NCBI GenBank assembly: GCA_023249715.1
Contig: JAHFCA010000008.1
Location: 1-18,422 of the forward strand
Reading direction: 5' to 3'
Length of the DNA stretch: 18,422 nt
Source: Elusimicrobiota bacterium
GTDB taxonomy: Bacteria > Elusimicrobiota > Elusimicrobia > 2-02-FULL-39-32
In this document: positions 1 through 7,986 of the stretch, piece after piece
How positions within the stretch are numbered: the stretch's first letter is position 1
Layout of the letters: the number at the start of each line of letters is the position of its first letter
Translations under genes and position numbers: made by a program
Notes under the pieces: model-generated
The model's database searches: none
What the model was told of the DNA's origin: nothing
The model's input: the letters and a program-made list of their open reading frames with translations, nothing else

Positions 1-1691
<1,691 letters not shown>

Positions 1692-2300
1692 AAACAAAAC
1701 CTGCTGTCTATAAACTTGGCTATATGCGGGAAAATCCTTTTTAAATGAGATAGAGTTGAAAGGACAATCCGCAGGTAACTAATGAAAATAATGCTAACCG
1801 CTGATTATATTTGTGGTTTCGTAGATGGAGAAGGATGTTTTTACATTCTGAATTCCAAAAGAATTGCATGCGAGTTTCAGGTCAGTCAGAAGGAAAAGGC
1901 TGTACTAAACATGATGCAAGAATATTTTGGATGTGGATATGTTAAGCCAAAGTACGATAGAGCTGGAACTTATGTGTATTTGGTTAAAAACATTCTAGAT
2001 CTAGCGACGAAAATAGTTCCTTTTTTTGAGGAACATCCATTAGTTGTAAAAAATAATCAGTTTAAAGTATTTGCTCAAGTCGTAAGAATGCAATTCTTAA
2101 AATTGCATCTTACCATGGAAGGCAAAACTAAAATAACATTGCTTAAATTAGGAACCTCAGAGACTATACGCCGAGATCCCGAGATTGTTAGGGATAAGAT
2201 ATAGTCCGAACTGCATGGTAACATGCAGATTTCAATAGAAATATTGAGACGCCCGAAAGGGTTAGTATTCCCAATATATTGGGGAGAAGTAACAGAATTG
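1692..2300 (+). other. Group I intron in 23S rRNA (helix 93, after E. coli U2604)
   Basis: A 609-nt insertion interrupts 23S rRNA between GACAGT and ACGGTCTC. The fold can be drawn by hand. P1 pairs exon AGACAGU (1685-1691) with intron GCUGUCU (1703-1709), placing the conserved U-G wobble at the 5' splice site. P3 is 1716-1720 with 2170-2174, P4 is 1725-1729 with 1769-1773, and P5 is 1735-1740 with 1759-1764. P7 is GACTATA 2162-2168 with TATAGTC 2200-2206, within the conserved AAGATATAGTCC. P9 is a perfect 7-bp hairpin with a GUAA loop (2211-2228). The last intron base is G2300 (omega-G). Splicing rebuilds helix 93, where U at position 2589 faces A at 2605 (E. coli has A-U), a compensatory change that fixes the splice site. 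The homing endonuclease ORF sits in the P6 region and runs through P7. Confidence 0.93.
1782..2204 (+). CDS. Intron-encoded LAGLIDADG homing endonuclease
   Basis: A 140-residue protein encoded within the 23S intron. It has one LAGLIDADG motif near the N-terminus (residues 9-18, YICGFVDGEG), followed by the beta-rich half-domain typical of the family. Single-motif enzymes of this size normally act as homodimers. The expected role is to cut an intronless 23S allele around the insertion site so that the intron is copied in by repair; some family members also assist splicing as maturases. The ATG at 1782 is preceded by only a weak Shine-Dalgarno (AGGT about 6 nt upstream); an alternative ATG lies three codons later. 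The 3' end of the ORF overlaps the catalytic core: both strands of P7 are coding, and the TAG stop is part of the 3' P7 strand. Translation and folding of the precursor should therefore compete (inference). Confidence 0.93.
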   Translation: MKIMLTADYICGFVDGEGCFYILNSKRIACEFQVSQKEKAVLNMMQEYFGCGYVKPKYDRAGTYVYLVKNILDLATKIVPFFEEHPLVVKNNQFKVFAQVVRMQFLKLHLTMEGKTKITLLKLGTSETIRRDPEIVRDKI

Positions 2301-2612
2301 ACGGTCTCTATCTACCGTGGTCGTAGAAATCTTGAGGGGAGCTATCCATAGTACGAGAGGACCTGGATGGACGGACCTCTGGTGTACCAGTTATCCTGCC
2401 AAGGGTATCGCTGGGTAACTATGTTCGGTCGCGATAAACGCTGAAAGCATCTAAGTGTGAAACGCACCCCAAGATAAGGATTTCCTGATCTGAACCCGCA
2501 AGGGGGATAGATCCTAAAGGCTCGGAGAAGATAACTCCGTTGATAGGGTGAAAGTGGAAGCGTAGCAATACGTGGAGCTAATCACTACTAATTGGCCGTG
2601 AGGCTTAACCAC
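2301..2612 (+). rRNA. rrl: 23S rRNA, exon 2 (3' end)
   Basis: The 3' exon resumes with ACGGTCTCTATC (E. coli position about 2605 onward). It contains the sarcin-ricin loop AGTACGAGAGGACC near 2351-2364 and runs to the conserved 3' end GTGAGGCTTAACC. The exact mature 3' terminus is uncertain by a few bases, because its pairing partner, the 23S 5' end, is outside the window. No other insertion is visible in this exon. Confidence 0.97.
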
Positions 2613-2660
2613 ATCACTGGATCTTTTTACAAACGCAAAGTTGAGCAAATTTATCATGAA

Positions 2661-2689
2661 CCCGAATAATTCAAACTGAATTATTCGGG
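2661..2689. repeat. Perfect palindrome in the 23S-5S spacer
   Basis: Two 13-bp arms (CCCGAATAATTCA and its exact complement) are separated by AAC in the 90-nt spacer between 23S and 5S. The arm is the same sequence that terminates the larger foldback element at 16036-16196 and begins the half-copy at 4062. It is therefore a dispersed repeat rather than an rRNA-specific structure. A T-run follows after a 7-base gap, but a terminator between 23S and 5S would be counterproductive, so a processing hairpin or a passively inserted repeat is more likely. Confidence 0.85.
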
Positions 2690-2702
2690 TAGGTCGTTTT
2701 TT

Positions 2703-2818
2703 CCTGGTGCTTATTCCGGAGGGGTCACACCCGTTCCCATTCCGAACACGGTAGTTAAGCCCTCCAGGGCCGATGGTAGTTGTCGCGTAAGTGGCCGCAA
2801 GAGTAGGTCGGTGCCAGG
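2703..2818 (+). rRNA. rrf: 5S rRNA
   Basis: A 116-nt gene with the 5S hallmarks: terminal helix CCTGGTGC (2703-2710) against GTGCCAGG (2811-2818, with two wobble pairs), the loop region CACACCCGTTCCCATTCCGA, and GAACACGGTAGTTAAG. It lies about 90 nt after 23S, the normal order of a bacterial rRNA operon. Confidence 0.96.
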
Positions 2819-2841
2819 TTAATTTTATAGAGTAGTTTCAA

Positions 2842-2959
2842 AGTCTAAGACAGTAGGGTTCCGATTCATCGGAATTAAATAGCCTACCGAGACCAAGAAA
2901 GAGTATTTATTTAGCGCCTTTCTGTCTCGTAAGGATAGAAAGGCGCTTTTATTTTTATT
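2842..2959 (+). promoter_or_regulatory. L10 ribosomal-protein leader with intrinsic attenuator
   Basis: A regulatory leader upstream of rplJ. GTCT 2843-2846 pairs with AGAC 2890-2893, followed by an asymmetric, kink-turn-like internal loop, GTAGG 2853-2857 with CCTAC 2883-2887, and an apical hairpin TTCCGA/TCGGAA (2859-2874). A strong terminator follows: GCGCCTTTCT 2914-2923 with AGAAAGGCGC 2937-2946, then a T-rich tract (2947-2959). CGAGAC (2888-2893) can instead pair with GTCTCG (2924-2929) in the terminator loop region, a candidate antiterminator. In known L10 leaders, excess L10-L12 complex binds the kink-turn and favours termination; the switch proposed here is inferred from the base pairing. 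Confidence 0.88.
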
Positions 2960-2978
2960 AGAAGTGTTGGAGGTGTTT

Positions 2979-3500
2979 ATGCCGAATAAGAAGAATCAAG
3001 AACAAGTAAAACAGTTGGAAGAGAAAATCAAAGATTTTCCCAACTTAGTGGTAACAACCTACCAAGGGTTAGCCACTCCGGAGCTGGATGATTTGCGCTC
3101 AAAGTTAAAGCCTTTGGGCTGTGAGTATAGCATTGTAAAAAATACGCTGACCCGCATCTCTTTGGAAAAAGCGGGCCTGAATGAATTTGCAAAATATTTT
3201 ACAGGGCCTACTGCGGTGGCTTTTCATAAAGGAGACGCGGCAGGGTTAGCGAAGGTTGTTGTAGAATTTGCAAAAAGTAATGAAAAGTTAAAAATTCTAG
3301 CGGGGTTTTTGTCGGGGAAAGTTTTAACGGATAAAGAGGTTAAGATTTTAGCCACATTGCCTTCGAGAGAAGTTTTGTTGACTAAAATTGCGGTGATGCT
3401 AAACTCGCCCATGCAAAAGATAGCGACGGTTTTAAACGCGCCCATTCAGAAGTTGGCGCTGGTTTTAAAATCTTTAGAACAGCAAAAAGCAAAAGCGTAA
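2979..3500 (+). CDS. rplJ: Large-subunit ribosomal protein L10 (uL10)
   Basis: A 173-residue L10, the normal bacterial length. It forms the base of the ribosomal stalk, binds the 23S GTPase centre through its N-terminal domain (DFPNLVVTTYQGL...LRSKLKPLGCEYSIVKNTL) and carries L7/L12 dimers on its C-terminal helix (residues ~140-173). The ATG at 2979 is preferred because GGAGG (2969-2973) lies 5 nt upstream. A longer GTG reading from 2964 would overlap this Shine-Dalgarno. The gene is preceded by its autoregulatory leader and followed after 25 nt by rplL. Upstream rplK-rplA are absent; 5S rRNA takes their place. Confidence 0.97.
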   Translation: MPNKKNQEQVKQLEEKIKDFPNLVVTTYQGLATPELDDLRSKLKPLGCEYSIVKNTLTRISLEKAGLNEFAKYFTGPTAVAFHKGDAAGLAKVVVEFAKSNEKLKILAGFLSGKVLTDKEVKILATLPSREVLLTKIAVMLNSPMQKIATVLNAPIQKLALVLKSLEQQKAKA

Positions 3501-3525
3501 ATTTAAATTAGAGGAGGATTATAAA

Positions 3526-3915
3526 ATGGCAACAAAAGAAGAATTAATTGAAGCGATATCAAAAATGTCGGTCTTGGAATTATCTGAGCTGGTAAAGGCA
3601 ATTGAAGAAAAATTTGGAGTAAGCGCAGCCGTAGCCGTAGCAGCCGCACCCGCCGCTGGTGGAGCAGCTCCCGCAGCCGGTGGAGCTCCTACTGAAGAGA
3701 AGACGGATTTTACCGTTGTCTTGGCCAGCGTTCCTGCAGATAAGAAAATTCCTATCATTAAGGTAGTACGGGAAATTACGGGTTTAGGATTAAAAGAAGC
3801 GAAGGACTTAGTGGAAGGCGCCCCTAAAAATGTAAAAGAGGGCGTTCCCAAAGCTCAAGCCGAAGAAATTAAAAAGAAGTTGACCGATGTCGGCGCCACA
3901 ATCGAAGTAAAATAA
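3526..3915 (+). CDS. rplL: Large-subunit ribosomal protein L7/L12 (bL12)
   Basis: A 129-residue L7/L12, the multi-copy stalk protein that recruits translation GTPases. The N-terminal dimerisation helices (residues 1-35) are joined by an Ala/Gly/Pro-rich hinge (about residues 38-57) to the conserved C-terminal domain, which includes KIPIIKVVREITGLGLKEAK and the terminal TDVGATIEVK. A strong Shine-Dalgarno GAGGAGG at 3511-3517 is spaced 8 nt from the ATG. It is the last protein gene of the rplJL unit. rpoB, the usual next gene, is replaced by a hairpin and tRNA-Pro. Confidence 0.98.
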   Translation: MATKEELIEAISKMSVLELSELVKAIEEKFGVSAAVAVAAAPAAGGAAPAAGGAPTEEKTDFTVVLASVPADKKIPIIKVVREITGLGLKEAKDLVEGAPKNVKEGVPKAQAEEIKKKLTDVGATIEVK

Positions 3916-3929
3916 AATAATAGAATATC

Positions 3930-3970
3930 AGGGACAGCTCCTTTGAAAATAAAAATAGGGAGCTGTCCCT
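3930..3970 (+). terminator. Hairpin downstream of rplL
   Basis: A perfect 12-bp stem, AGGGACAGCTCC (3930-3941) with GGAGCTGTCCCT (3959-3970), encloses a 17-nt A-rich loop. Only a weak T-containing tail (CTTAATTT) follows, so termination may be partial and tRNA-Pro could be co-transcribed. The GGGACAG core recurs in the hairpin at 6737-6780, suggesting a small dispersed palindrome family used as a gene-end structure. Confidence 0.65.
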
Positions 3971-3979
3971 CTTAATTTC

Positions 3980-4050
3980 CGGGATGTGGTGTAACGGTAG
4001 CACGCGTGCTTTGGGAGCATGTAGTCCGAGTTCGAATCTCGGCATCCCGA
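3980..4050 (+). tRNA. tRNA-Pro (UGG)
   Basis: A cloverleaf with acceptor CGGGATG/CATCCCG (3980-3986 with 4043-4049), D-arm GTG/CAC with loop TAACGGTAG, anticodon stem CGTGC/GCATG (4005-4009 with 4017-4021) and loop TTTGGGA giving anticodon TGG (4012-4014). The T-arm is CCGAG TTCGAAT CTCGG and the discriminator is A4050. CCA is not encoded. At 71 nt it is slightly short because of a compact D-arm. It lies 65 nt behind rplL. Confidence 0.95.
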
Positions 4051-4061
4051 ATGCAATTAAC

Positions 4062-4115
4062 TCGAATAATTCAGTTGGATTATGGAATTCGATGAAAAAT
4101 CTGATCTCGTTTTTT
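4062..4115. repeat. Half copy of the AATAATTCAGTTGG foldback repeat
   Basis: TCGAATAATTCAGTTGGA followed by TTATGGAATTCGATGAAAAAT closely matches the left arm of the element at 16036-16090, with interruptions. The complementary right arm is missing, so this is a solo or decayed copy. It separates tRNA-Pro (plus) from the convergent fusion-protein gene (minus). An internal TCGAAT...ATTCGA hairpin could serve as a weak bidirectional terminator. Confidence 0.65.
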
Positions 4116-4126
4116 ATTGAGTAAAT

Positions 4127-6640
4127 TTAGTCGATCCAGCGGGCGATTTTTTCGGAATATTCTTTGAGGAGCTCTTTGGCTTTTTTAGGTTGGTCGGCTT
4201 CTGCCCAAAGGTGGAAGTAGGCTTCGTCCGGATCGGGAGTCATGAGGACCCAGCCATCTTTAAAATGAATTTTTACACCTTCCGTTAGTTCACTATTCTT
4301 ATCTTTGGCAGCCTCGTAGGCCAGGCGCATCGCCTGCCCTTTTTTGTCCCAGGGGCAGGGAATTTTTTTATGGAGTACTTCAAAATCGTAAGGGATTTCC
4401 TTAATTAAATTTCCAATACGGGTGTTTTGAATGCCGAGCATTTCCATAATTTTGGCAATGGTATACATTGCGTCAAAGGCGCACTGGAATTCCGGGAAAA
4501 TAAAACCGCCAATTCCATCTCCCACAAACTTCATCCCTTTACTTTGAGAGGCGCTGATGATTCTGCGCGGCATAATGGGTGTCCGAACTACTTTGAGTTT
4601 GGATTTAGCTGCTAACTTTTCTATGACCGAACTTTGGTGGAGCGGCGCGGCTATGGAACCGGAATCGTAGCACTTTAAGGCGAGAGCGCAGACTGCCACC
4701 AGGGCTTGAGCATCGGAAACAACTTTTCCGTTCTCGTTGATGATGAATACTTTTTCCGCGCCATTGTCGATTAAGAAACCAATATCCGCTTTTAAAGTGG
4801 TAACGATGTTTGAGAGTTGTTCTAGAGAATGCTGAAACTCCCGTTCTGTTTTAGTGATTTTTTGTGGATTATGGTAGGCGTTTAACGCCACTACTTCAAT
4901 GCCGAGTTGGCCTAAAATAGCGGGAAATGCGGTGGACGCGGACGAAAAGGCGTAGTCAATTACCACTTTAAACTGAGCTTGCTCGATGACCTTTTTTTGA
5001 ATGGATTTCAAAAATCCCGCCCGATAATATTCTTCTGACCTTTGAGGGGTAACCAGTTCTCCACTCTCTTCGATAGAAGCTCGTTTAAAATCTTCTCTTA
5101 AAAAAAGTTGTTCGATCGCTTTTTCCTGCTGAAAAGAAATATCTCCACCCGATTTATCTAAAATTTTTATGTCTAGAAGGCGGTGATCGAAGGGAGATTG
5201 ACGAATGTGAACGCCTCCAGATTCCCCTTCTTTACCCATTTCGTAGCGAACAATGGGAAGGGGAGCGGTTCTAATATCTCCTACCCGGACTCCAGCGGAA
5301 AGAAGGCCGGAGATGAGAGCGCGCTTAATCATGCGGCTCGCTTTGTGAGTGTCGCGCGAAGTAATGACATAGGCATTTTTTCCTAAGTAGGCGCCGTAAG
5401 CGGCGCCTACTTTGGCAGCAAACTCTGGAGTAATCTCTATGTTTCCTAAACCAGAAATGGCGTAAGGGCCAAAGAGATTTCGAGACCATTTTTCTCCCCA
5501 GATGAGACTGGTGGCGAGAATGGCGCCATCTTCCAGACTTTTGTGCGGCCAAATTTTTACGTTAGAACGAATTTTTGCTTCTCTGCCTATGGTGCATTCG
5601 TCGGCAATAATGGAGCCTACTTGAATAAGAGCTAAATCCCCAATGTAAGTTTTTTCTCCTATGACAGCTTCTCGAATCATAGTTTCTCTTCCTGTTTTGG
5701 AGCCTTTCCAGAGTACGCTGCCAGAAATTTGGCTGGCGCTACCTATGACGCAATTTTCTCCAATACAGGAGTTCTCTATTTTGCAGCCTTGTTCGATGTG
5801 AGCATTTTTCCCGATGATGGAATTGCCAATAAATTCCACACCCTCCTCGATTTTGGCGCTATCGTCTATCCAAACGATCGATTCCTGATCGTTATTCTTG
5901 AAAACTTTCTTTTTTCCGGAGAAATTGATGTTGACTCTTCTATCTAAAATATCACGGTGAGCCAGACGGTATTCTCTTAAATCCCCCACATCTTTCCAGA
6001 ACCCTTCGGCAATGTAGCCGTAAAGCGCTTTCTTTTTTTCGAGTAGTTTGGGGAAAAGATCTTTAGAAAAATCGAAAGTCTGTTTGGAGGGAATTTCTTC
6101 TAAAACTTTAGCGTCTAAAATATAAATACCTGTGTTGATAGTATCAGAAAAAACTTCGCCCCAGCTGGGTTTTTCGAGGAAGCGGGTAATTTTTCCTTCT
6201 TCATTTACAATGACGACTCCATAAGAAAGAGGATTCGTAACGCGGGTTAAAACCATGGTGGCTAAAGCTTCTTTTTCTTTATGGAAGGCTATCGCTTGAG
6301 TGAGATTAAAATCGGTTAGCACGTCTCCGGACATGATAATAAAGGTATCGTTTAAATCTTCTTCGGCAAATTTTACGCAGCCGGCAGTGCCAAGATCGGC
6401 AGGGGGGATAAGATATTTCATTTTGACGCCAAACTTTTTTCCGTCTTGAAAATGGTTTTGTATTTCTTCGGGTTGAAAATAAAGCATGGTGAGGACGTCC
6501 TTAATGTTGTGTTTAACAAGAAGGTCAATGATGTGCCCCATCATGGGACGATTTGCCATGGGCACCATGGGCTTGGGCAAATTACAGGTTAAGGGTCTTA
6601 AACGCGTGCCAAAACCGCCAGCAAGAACTACTGATTTCAT
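4127..6640 (-). CDS. Mannose-1-phosphate guanylyltransferase / phosphomannomutase-like fusion protein
   Basis: An 837-residue three-part cytoplasmic protein. Residues 1-~235 are a nucleotidyltransferase with GGFGTRLRPLT (8-18), LPKPM (21-25), GTAGCVKF, GDVLTDF and FLEKP. Residues ~260-385 are a left-handed beta-helix of hexapeptide repeats. Residues ~385-837 are a phosphohexomutase-like domain. The predicted reaction is sugar-1-phosphate plus NTP to NDP-sugar, most likely GDP-mannose for glycans, by similarity to long cyanobacterial-type fusions. The mutase half lacks canonical motifs: the catalytic serine region reads HIRQSPFDHR rather than TASHNP-like, and the metal loop reads DNGAEK rather than DGDxDR. 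It may therefore be regulatory or inactive. The ATG at 6640 has GGAGA 11 nt upstream. The gene stands alone on the minus strand, convergent with tRNA-Pro. Another sugar nucleotide as product cannot be excluded. Confidence 0.9.
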   Translation of the reverse strand: MKSVVLAGGFGTRLRPLTCNLPKPMVPMANRPMMGHIIDLLVKHNIKDVLTMLYFQPEEIQNHFQDGKKFGVKMKYLIPPADLGTAGCVKFAEEDLNDTFIIMSGDVLTDFNLTQAIAFHKEKEALATMVLTRVTNPLSYGVVIVNEEGKITRFLEKPSWGEVFSDTINTGIYILDAKVLEEIPSKQTFDFSKDLFPKLLEKKKALYGYIAEGFWKDVGDLREYRLAHRDILDRRVNINFSGKKKVFKNNDQESIVWIDDSAKIEEGVEFIGNSIIGKNAHIEQGCKIENSCIGENCVIGSASQISGSVLWKGSKTGRETMIREAVIGEKTYIGDLALIQVGSIIADECTIGREAKIRSNVKIWPHKSLEDGAILATSLIWGEKWSRNLFGPYAISGLGNIEITPEFAAKVGAAYGAYLGKNAYVITSRDTHKASRMIKRALISGLLSAGVRVGDIRTAPLPIVRYEMGKEGESGGVHIRQSPFDHRLLDIKILDKSGGDISFQQEKAIEQLFLREDFKRASIEESGELVTPQRSEEYYRAGFLKSIQKKVIEQAQFKVVIDYAFSSASTAFPAILGQLGIEVVALNAYHNPQKITKTEREFQHSLEQLSNIVTTLKADIGFLIDNGAEKVFIINENGKVVSDAQALVAVCALALKCYDSGSIAAPLHQSSVIEKLAAKSKLKVVRTPIMPRRIISASQSKGMKFVGDGIGGFIFPEFQCAFDAMYTIAKIMEMLGIQNTRIGNLIKEIPYDFEVLHKKIPCPWDKKGQAMRLAYEAAKDKNSELTEGVKIHFKDGWVLMTPDPDEAYFHLWAEADQPKKAKELLKEYSEKIARWID

Positions 6641-6736
6641 TCGTTTCTATATCTCCAAAAATAAGATGGCGCTGATTAAAAGTGTGGTGAGGCGAGATAT
6701 AAATTACCAAATTGGAAGGAGCAATTTCAAATTGGT

Positions 6737-6780
6737 TCTGGGGACAGATGCTTTTAAACGAAAAAATATCTGCCCCCAGA
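6737..6780 (-). terminator. Hairpin downstream of the metal-ribbon protein gene
   Basis: TCTGGGGACAGAT (6737-6749) faces ATCTGCCCCCAGA (6768-6780). The single mismatch on the plus strand (A opposite C) becomes a wobble pair on the minus strand, so the stem is complete in minus-strand RNA. It starts 16 nt after the stop of the 6797-7021 gene. There is no clear T-run. It shares the GGGACAG core with the hairpin after rplL. Confidence 0.55.
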
Positions 6781-6796
6781 GTGTAAGGGACGGCAA

Positions 6797-7021
6797 TTAG
6801 ACTTTTTTCATATCCACGTTGCACATAGAGCATTTACCAGGTTTGTTGGATGTCATGCCGCAATGTTCGCATTTGTACATTGCTTTTGCTTTTTTCATCT
6901 TTTTCTTAGTTGGTTGTGATTGAGTAGTGTTTGCTGTTGTGGGTGGTTTGGTTTCTTCGGCAGCAATGGTAAGGGAGCTGCCCATCATTAAAACTACGCC
7001 AAGTAACGCAAGTTTCTTCAT
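6797..7021 (-). CDS. Small exported protein with a metal-binding ribbon
   Basis: A 74-residue protein. Residues 1-20 form a signal peptide (KK, hydrophobic LALLGVVLMMGSSL, then TIAA before EE). A Thr/Pro/Gln/Lys-rich linker (21-48) follows. The C-terminus (49-74) has two CxxC knuckles, YKCEHCGM and KCSMCNVDM, separated by SNKPGK. This pattern resembles the heavy-metal-binding ribbon found in metal efflux proteins (CPMHP...KPGKCPKCGM), so periplasmic metal binding is a reasonable inference, but the function is unknown. The start is supported by AAAGGAGG (7030-7037 complement) 8 nt upstream. It is the only visible gene of its transcript. Confidence 0.8.
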   Translation of the reverse strand: MKKLALLGVVLMMGSSLTIAAEETKPPTTANTTQSQPTKKKMKKAKAMYKCEHCGMTSNKPGKCSMCNVDMKKV

Positions 7022-7077
7022 GTAAGTAACCTCCTTTGTTTATGCAGTAAATCAATTCTATATTTTTTTTTGAAAAA

Positions 7078-7104
7078 TAGGAACGCACGCGGTGCGTGTT
7101 CCCG
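7078..7104 (-). terminator. GC-rich hairpin between tRNA-Asn and the metal-ribbon gene
   Basis: An imperfect hairpin of GGAAC-GCACGC against GCGTG-TTCC around 7080-7102. On the minus strand it is followed by TATTTTTC, so it reads as a terminator for minus-strand transcription entering from the tRNA side, upstream of the small exported protein. The stem contains a bulge. The role is inferred from shape only. Confidence 0.4.
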
Positions 7105-7108
7105 GTGC

Positions 7109-7138
7109 TTGATTTACCTTCGATGGATTTGGGATAAT
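7109..7138 (+). promoter_or_regulatory. Putative promoter of tRNA-Asn
   Basis: TTGATT (7109-7114), an 18-nt spacer and GATAAT (7133-7138) end 9 nt before the first tRNA base, as expected for a stable-RNA promoter. It is assigned from sequence likeness and position alone. Confidence 0.5.
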
Positions 7139-7181
7139 ACCTTCCATTCCCGGGTAGCTCAATGGTGGAGCATCCCGCTGT

Positions 7182-7532
7182 ATGAAATGTACTTGGCATA
7201 GATGCGATAAAATTCTAGTCGGCCGACAAACTAAGTTTTGCAGTGAAAACTGCAAAAATAATTATTTTGTCTCAAGACGTAGAAAAGCATTAAAGACTAA
7301 AGCAGTGGAATACAAAGGTGGTAAGTGCTCTTTTTGTGGCTATAGCAGATGCATGGAGGCACTTACATTTCATCACTTGAGTGGTAAGGACTTTGGTATA
7401 GCGTTTAAAGGTTATACTAGGTCATGGAAGAAAGTACTGCAAGAGCTTGATCGATGTATTCTGGTATGTAGTAATTGCCATGCTGAAATTCATGCCAAGC
7501 AATATAATGCAGCCTTGTCTGGAAACAGATGA
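7182..7532 (+). CDS. Intron-encoded HNH homing endonuclease
   Basis: A 116-residue protein. An N-terminal treble-clef-like ribbon (CTWHRC near the start, FCSENC at ~24-29) precedes a second zinc site (KCSFCGY, then LVCSNCHAEIH) that frames the HNH core (TFHHLSGKDF...CSNCHAEIHAK). It is expected to nick or cut intronless tRNA-Asn alleles and promote homing. The ATG is the first three bases of the intron, with no Shine-Dalgarno in the tRNA exon in front of it, and the ribbon begins at residue 3, so a later start would damage the fold. The 3' end of the ORF crosses the internal guide sequence and P2 and stops just before the catalytic core. Confidence 0.9.
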   Translation: MKCTWHRCDKILVGRQTKFCSENCKNNYFVSRRRKALKTKAVEYKGGKCSFCGYSRCMEALTFHHLSGKDFGIAFKGYTRSWKKVLQELDRCILVCSNCHAEIHAKQYNAALSGNR

Positions 7533-7749
7533 GTGAAAAACCAGGTGAATTCAGGGAAGCCTAATTCTTTAATTTAAAGATAAGGTAATCCTGAGCCAAG
7601 CCCCGGTATTATTGGGGAAGGTGCAGAGACTAGAACATAATGTTCGTACCTTGTGATAGTTAACAGGGGAAGCGCCTGGCTCCGTAGAGAACTCCCAGTT
7701 CTTCGGAGATGAGATAGTCCAAGCCTTAAGGAAACTTAAGGGGTACTTG
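7182..7749 (+). other. Group I intron in the tRNA-Asn anticodon
   Basis: A 568-nt intron. P1 pairs exon GCUGU (7177-7181) with GCAGC (7509-7513), giving the splice-site U-G wobble at 7181/7509. P2 is TCTG-GAAA-CAGA (7518-7529). P4 is TCAGG 7551-7555 with CCTGA 7590-7594. P6 contains CCCC...GGGG. P7 is GACTA 7628-7632 with TAGTC 7715-7719, in the classic GCAGAGACTAGA and GAGATAGTCC elements. P9 is CCTTAAG-GAAA-CTTAAGG (7724-7741). The intron ends at omega-G 7749. The TTCAGGGAAGCCTAA and TAATCCTGAGCCAAGCC core elements match the compact tRNA-intron class (IC3-like). The first 327 intron bases, holding most of the endonuclease ORF, form the P1 loop. Confidence 0.94.
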
Positions 7750-7946
7750 TAACGGGAGGGTTGTAGGTTCGAGTCCTACCCCGGGAGAAAAATTATTAAG
7801 AGCAATAATCTCGGAAAAGTGTGCTCATCCTAATTGTGCTGACACTGTTGGTTCAATCATCTGAAGCGTATTCAGCTCTCCATTGTCCAAGTATATCCAT
7901 GTAAATCCTTATTATGGATATTCTGAATAAATTCAATTGTAAGGCC

Positions 7947-7975
7947 TTGACAGAATGTATATTATAATATACAAT
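7947..7975 (+). promoter_or_regulatory. Promoter with embedded palindromic operator of the HigBA-like pair
   Basis: TTGACA (7947-7952), a 17-bp spacer and TACAAT (7970-7975) form a near-consensus promoter. A perfect 18-bp palindrome, TGTATATTATAATATACA (7956-7973), fills the spacer and overlaps the -10 box, the expected place for autorepression by the antitoxin. The predicted transcript starts about 5 nt before the toxin ATG, making the mRNA almost leaderless. Confidence 0.85.
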
Positions 7976-7986
7976 TAAATTGAAAG

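Larger units (their letters stand above)
7148..7787 (+). tRNA. tRNA-Asn (GUU), anticodon split by a group I intron
   Basis: The exons are 7148-7181 and 7750-7787. Joined, they give acceptor TCCCGGG/CCCGGGA, D-arm GCTC/GAGC, anticodon stem TCCCG/CGGGA, loop CUGUUAA, variable GGGTT, T-arm GTAGG TTCGAGT CCTAC and discriminator G7787 (typical of Asn). CCA is not encoded. The anticodon is GUU, with G34 and U35 in the 5' exon (7180-7181) and U36 in the 3' exon (7750). The intron therefore lies between anticodon positions 35 and 36, and the gene is functional only after splicing. Confidence 0.94.

Noticed and set aside
2964..2978. GTG start giving rplJ five extra residues
   Set aside because: It would include the GGAGG ribosome-binding site in the coding region; the ATG at 2979 has that site at proper spacing.
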